Both the position numbers and the translations under genes were made by a program. Shown one piece after another: positions 62,034 to 64,000 of a stretch of DNA of 64,000 bases (position 1 is its first letter; every line of letters begins with the position of its first letter). The notes beneath the pieces are model-generated. The model was given only the letters and a program-made list of their open reading frames with translations, was not told the origin of the DNA and made no database searches. The stretch spans positions 1-64,000 of the forward strand of contig CAZZZL010000002.1 of assembly GCA_964658655.1 (NCBI GenBank), written 5' to 3'. Origin of the DNA: G963692885 sp964658655. GTDB taxonomy: Bacteria; Acidobacteriota; Terriglobia; Terriglobales; Acidobacteriaceae.

Positions 62034-62774
62034 CTACTGCGCTATATTCGCATCCAGGTTAACAGTGATGCTTATTTCCTGTTCACCCGACTCGGTCGCG
62101 ATCGGCGCGGCCTGCTTCATGTCGCTTAACGCCCGAACCGCCATGGGCATCGGACGATAGACCATCGTCCCGTTTGGATCGACGGTGATCTCGTGGATTG
62201 AAGCGACATGCGTGCCGGCGGCCTTCGCGACTGCCTCCGCCTGCGCCAGCGCGGTCTTCGTCGCTTCAGTCGCCAGTTCGCGCCGCGCCGCTTCGGCTTC
62301 TTCTTCACGCGGCTGGAAGTTCACGCTCTCGAGCGTGTTGGCGCCGTGCGCAAGTGCATCGGTGATCAGCTGTGACACCCTGTCGACCGGCGCACGAAAC
62401 GTAATATTTGTCCGCCCGCTGTAGCCCACAATCTGGTCCGGCCCGCCCTTGGGCGTATGCGTCTTCGGGTCGACGGACACCTGTTCAGTCGCAAGTCGGT
62501 CCGCATGCTGTGCTCGAAGATACGTCAGCAGCTGTTGTGATTTTTCCCCCAGCGCTTTCGATACGACGGCCACCGTCGGACCATCTGTCTGGATGGACAC
62601 GCTCACATCCGCGACCGTGTTCGGCAGCCGTGTGTGCGCGGTCGCATGGGTGTGAATCAACGACAGTGGCACGCTCGATGTCTGCGCATCGGCATAGCTC
62701 CCAGCCAAACAGAGCATGACTGCAAGGGCAGCGCAGGAAACTTTAAGAGCGGCATAGTGATCGACGTTGCGCAT
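62034..62774 (-). CDS. Exported SIMPL-domain (DUF541) protein
   Basis: 246 aa, signal peptide to YADAQ (~31), SD AGGAGA. SIMPL features: an N-part with repeated strands (HATAHTRLPNTVADVSVSIQ), QTDGPTVAVVSKALGEKSQQ, GYSGRTNITFRAPVDRVSQL, and the helix RRELATEATKTALAQAEAVA. The E. coli relative YggE protects against oxidative stress by unknown means. Convergent with the cystathionine gene, 3 bases apart. Confidence 0.9.
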   Translation of the reverse strand: MRNVDHYAALKVSCAALAVMLCLAGSYADAQTSSVPLSLIHTHATAHTRLPNTVADVSVSIQTDGPTVAVVSKALGEKSQQLLTYLRAQHADRLATEQVSVDPKTHTPKGGPDQIVGYSGRTNITFRAPVDRVSQLITDALAHGANTLESVNFQPREEEAEAARRELATEATKTALAQAEAVAKAAGTHVASIHEITVDPNGTMVYRPMPMAVRALSDMKQAAPIATESGEQEISITVNLDANIAQ

Positions 62775-63026
62775 GGGTTCTCCTGTTATCGGCCAACAGT
62801 CTTTGGACGTCCGAAATGCCCGAAGGCGATCCTAACTCTTTTTCCAACTTGCAGTTTGCATCTGATCTCCAGTAAAACTCACAATTCTGCTGCGAGCCAT
62901 ACATTGTCAGATTCGTTGGTTGAATAGATGAATTTTGATTTGCAGCCCGAAGTCGGCTAGCATGACGCGGTCGCTGCTCGCACGTCCTGCCGAGATTCTG
63001 CGGCCATTCCATTTTGGAGGAAACGC

Positions 63027-63437
63027 ATGAAGAAACGCCTCACTTTCGCCCTGATGCTGCTTTGCGGCACCACCCTGTTCGCGCAGCGCCCGAATGGGAA
63101 TCCGTGGAACTACGGCAGCGGCAATAATAACTGGGATAACTCATGGAACAACCGCCCGGCGCCCGGCCGCGGCGCCTGTTTTTTCACCAGCGCAGGCTTT
63201 CGCGGTAACAAATTCTGTGTGCGCGGCGGCGACCGTCTGCCCAGTCTGCCCGGCAACTTCGGCGACAACATCTCCTCCATCCAGGTCTACGGCCGCACCA
63301 CGGTTCAAATCTTCAACGACCGCAATTTCAGTAACGGTTCGGAATCCGTGCGAGGCAGCGTACCGGACCTGCGCGCATATAAATTCCGCGGCGGCCACAC
63401 CTGGAACAACCGCATTTCCTCCATCATCGTCCGCTGA
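63027..63437 (+). CDS. Secreted beta/gamma-crystallin-like (I36 inhibitor-type) small protein
   Basis: 136 aa with SD GGAGGAA. Signal peptide to LFAQ (~19), an Asn/Trp/Gly-rich linker (GNPWNYGSGNNNWDNSWNN), then a single crystallin-like domain from ~48: ACFFTSAGFRGNKFCVRGGD, NISSIQVYGRTTVQIFNDRN, NGSESVRGSVPDLR, NRISSIIV. Two Cys may pair. The Greek-key motifs match the peptidase inhibitor I36 family. Likely extracellular calcium-binding or inhibitor; not proven. Confidence 0.78.
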   Translation: MKKRLTFALMLLCGTTLFAQRPNGNPWNYGSGNNNWDNSWNNRPAPGRGACFFTSAGFRGNKFCVRGGDRLPSLPGNFGDNISSIQVYGRTTVQIFNDRNFSNGSESVRGSVPDLRAYKFRGGHTWNNRISSIIVR

Positions 63438-63512
63438 TCTTCGCTTCACGAGGACGAAAAATCGAGCCCCGGCGCATTGCCAAATCACACGCAATGCGCC
63501 GATGCTATCTGC

Positions 63513-64000
63513 ATGCCTCGAACTGCTCGCCTTCTTCCATTCTGTTTTCTAATCACCCTTCTTCTCGCCCCATTCCTGCAAGGGCAGGCACCGGCTCCCC
63601 CGTCCCGTCCCACCAGCACGCCGTACAGCGGCGACCTCTCCATCTTTGAAACTCCCGGCCGCGATGACCGCCTGCAGATCCAGCACGTCATGGACCTGCT
63701 CGGCATCAAAAAAGGTTCAGATGTAGCCGACATCGGCGCCGGCTCCGGCTGGTTCACCGTGCGTGCTGCGCAGCGCGTCGGCAGCTCTGGAAAAGTCTTC
63801 GCGGAAGACATCAATCCCGACGCGATCGATTACATTGACAAGCGCGCGAAGAAGGCAAAGCTCGCGAATGTCCAGACCATTACCGGTACACCCGACGATC
63901 CAAAACTGCCGCCTGCTTCGATCGACGCCGTAATGTTCCTGAAGGTCTACCACGAGGTCGCGAATACGACGGCGCTGCTTGCAAATCTCAAACCCGCGCT
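63513..64000 (+). CDS. Exported class I SAM-dependent methyltransferase, 3' partial
   Basis: The gene runs off the window after 162 codons. ATG 63513 begins MPRTARLLPFCFLITLLLAP, a signal peptide, unusual for a methyltransferase but common in this family of 'exported' homologues. SAM site VADIGAGSGWFTVRAAQRVG with the acidic end of strand 2 at VFAEDINPDAI; FLKVYHEVANT follows. It lies 75 bases after the crystallin-like gene. The substrate is unknown. Confidence 0.8.
   Translation, partial: MPRTARLLPFCFLITLLLAPFLQGQAPAPPSRPTSTPYSGDLSIFETPGRDDRLQIQHVMDLLGIKKGSDVADIGAGSGWFTVRAAQRVGSSGKVFAEDINPDAIDYIDKRAKKAKLANVQTITGTPDDPKLPPASIDAVMFLKVYHEVANTTALLANLKPA

Noticed and set aside
1..64000. tRNA, rRNA or CRISPR array
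   Set aside because: No T-loop/anticodon pattern, rRNA-like stretch or regularly spaced repeats noticed on either strand.

Overview
The window looks like chromosomal DNA from an Acidobacteriota member, probably class Terriglobia. The signs are lineage hallmarks: an Oar-like TonB-dependent receptor with an N-terminal carboxypeptidase-regulatory fold, a tandem pair of secreted VWA proteins of the acidobacterial type, a PadR regulator coupled to an 'orphan' MacB/FtsX-like permease (ADOP family), an FmdB protein with a long Ser tail, and GC-rich coding sequence. No rRNA, tRNA or CRISPR was seen. One 10-N assembly gap lies inside serA.

Layout. 1-9.8 kb is housekeeping: purL (5' cut) and purF overlap by ATGA, then a small basic DUF6496 protein, fmdB, serA, a class V aminotransferase and yqeY. 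A HigB/HigA-like toxin-antitoxin pair with a frameshifted toxin and an RNase HI-like gene follow. 9.9-14.7 kb holds a short ORF, an ECF sigma factor, its zinc-finger anti-sigma, a double-PDZ exported protein, a radical SAM protein and a 67-aa protein preceded by a three-tier inverted repeat. 14.7-19.2 kb carries a GH39-type hydrolase, an AAA/DUF4143 ATPase with an apparently leaderless promoter, a fatty-acid desaturase and a DMT-type membrane protein.

19.3-25.7 kb is a complete iscR-iscS-iscU-iscA-hscB-hscA-fdx-iscX operon for Fe-S cluster assembly. 25.7-40.3 kb looks like a carbohydrate-utilisation locus: a phosphomannose-isomerase-like protein, a Tat-exported DUF5054 protein, a PfkB kinase, an APC permease, an AgaS-like SIS protein, an amidohydrolase, a secreted TIM-barrel hydrolase candidate and the TonB receptor. 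Its 3' half is visibly more AT-rich than its surroundings. 40.4-50 kb is mostly envelope and lipid functions: yraN, a carboxylesterase, fabI, murI, a GerMN protein, an amidase, a DUF1015 protein and two VWA proteins.

50.0-58.7 kb is the most disturbed stretch. It has a serine recombinase broken by two single-base losses, preceded by a near-perfect 19-2-19 dyad, then AT-richer hypothetical genes and a TlpA-like thioredoxin. An exported beta-rich protein and the PadR gene both lack an ATG/GTG/TTG at their natural starts (AUC and AUA stand there). The ADOP permease and a decayed tail behind an aspartic-protease gene follow. 58.7-64 kb ends with that protease, a cysteine-synthase/cystathionine-synthase pair, a SIMPL protein, a small crystallin-like secreted protein and a methyltransferase cut by the window edge.

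All indels and start-codon losses fall in accessory genes, while long housekeeping genes stay open (apart from the N run). That favours real gene decay over poor sequence quality, but read-level checks would be needed. Function calls rest on recognisable motifs and family memory, not on database searches.
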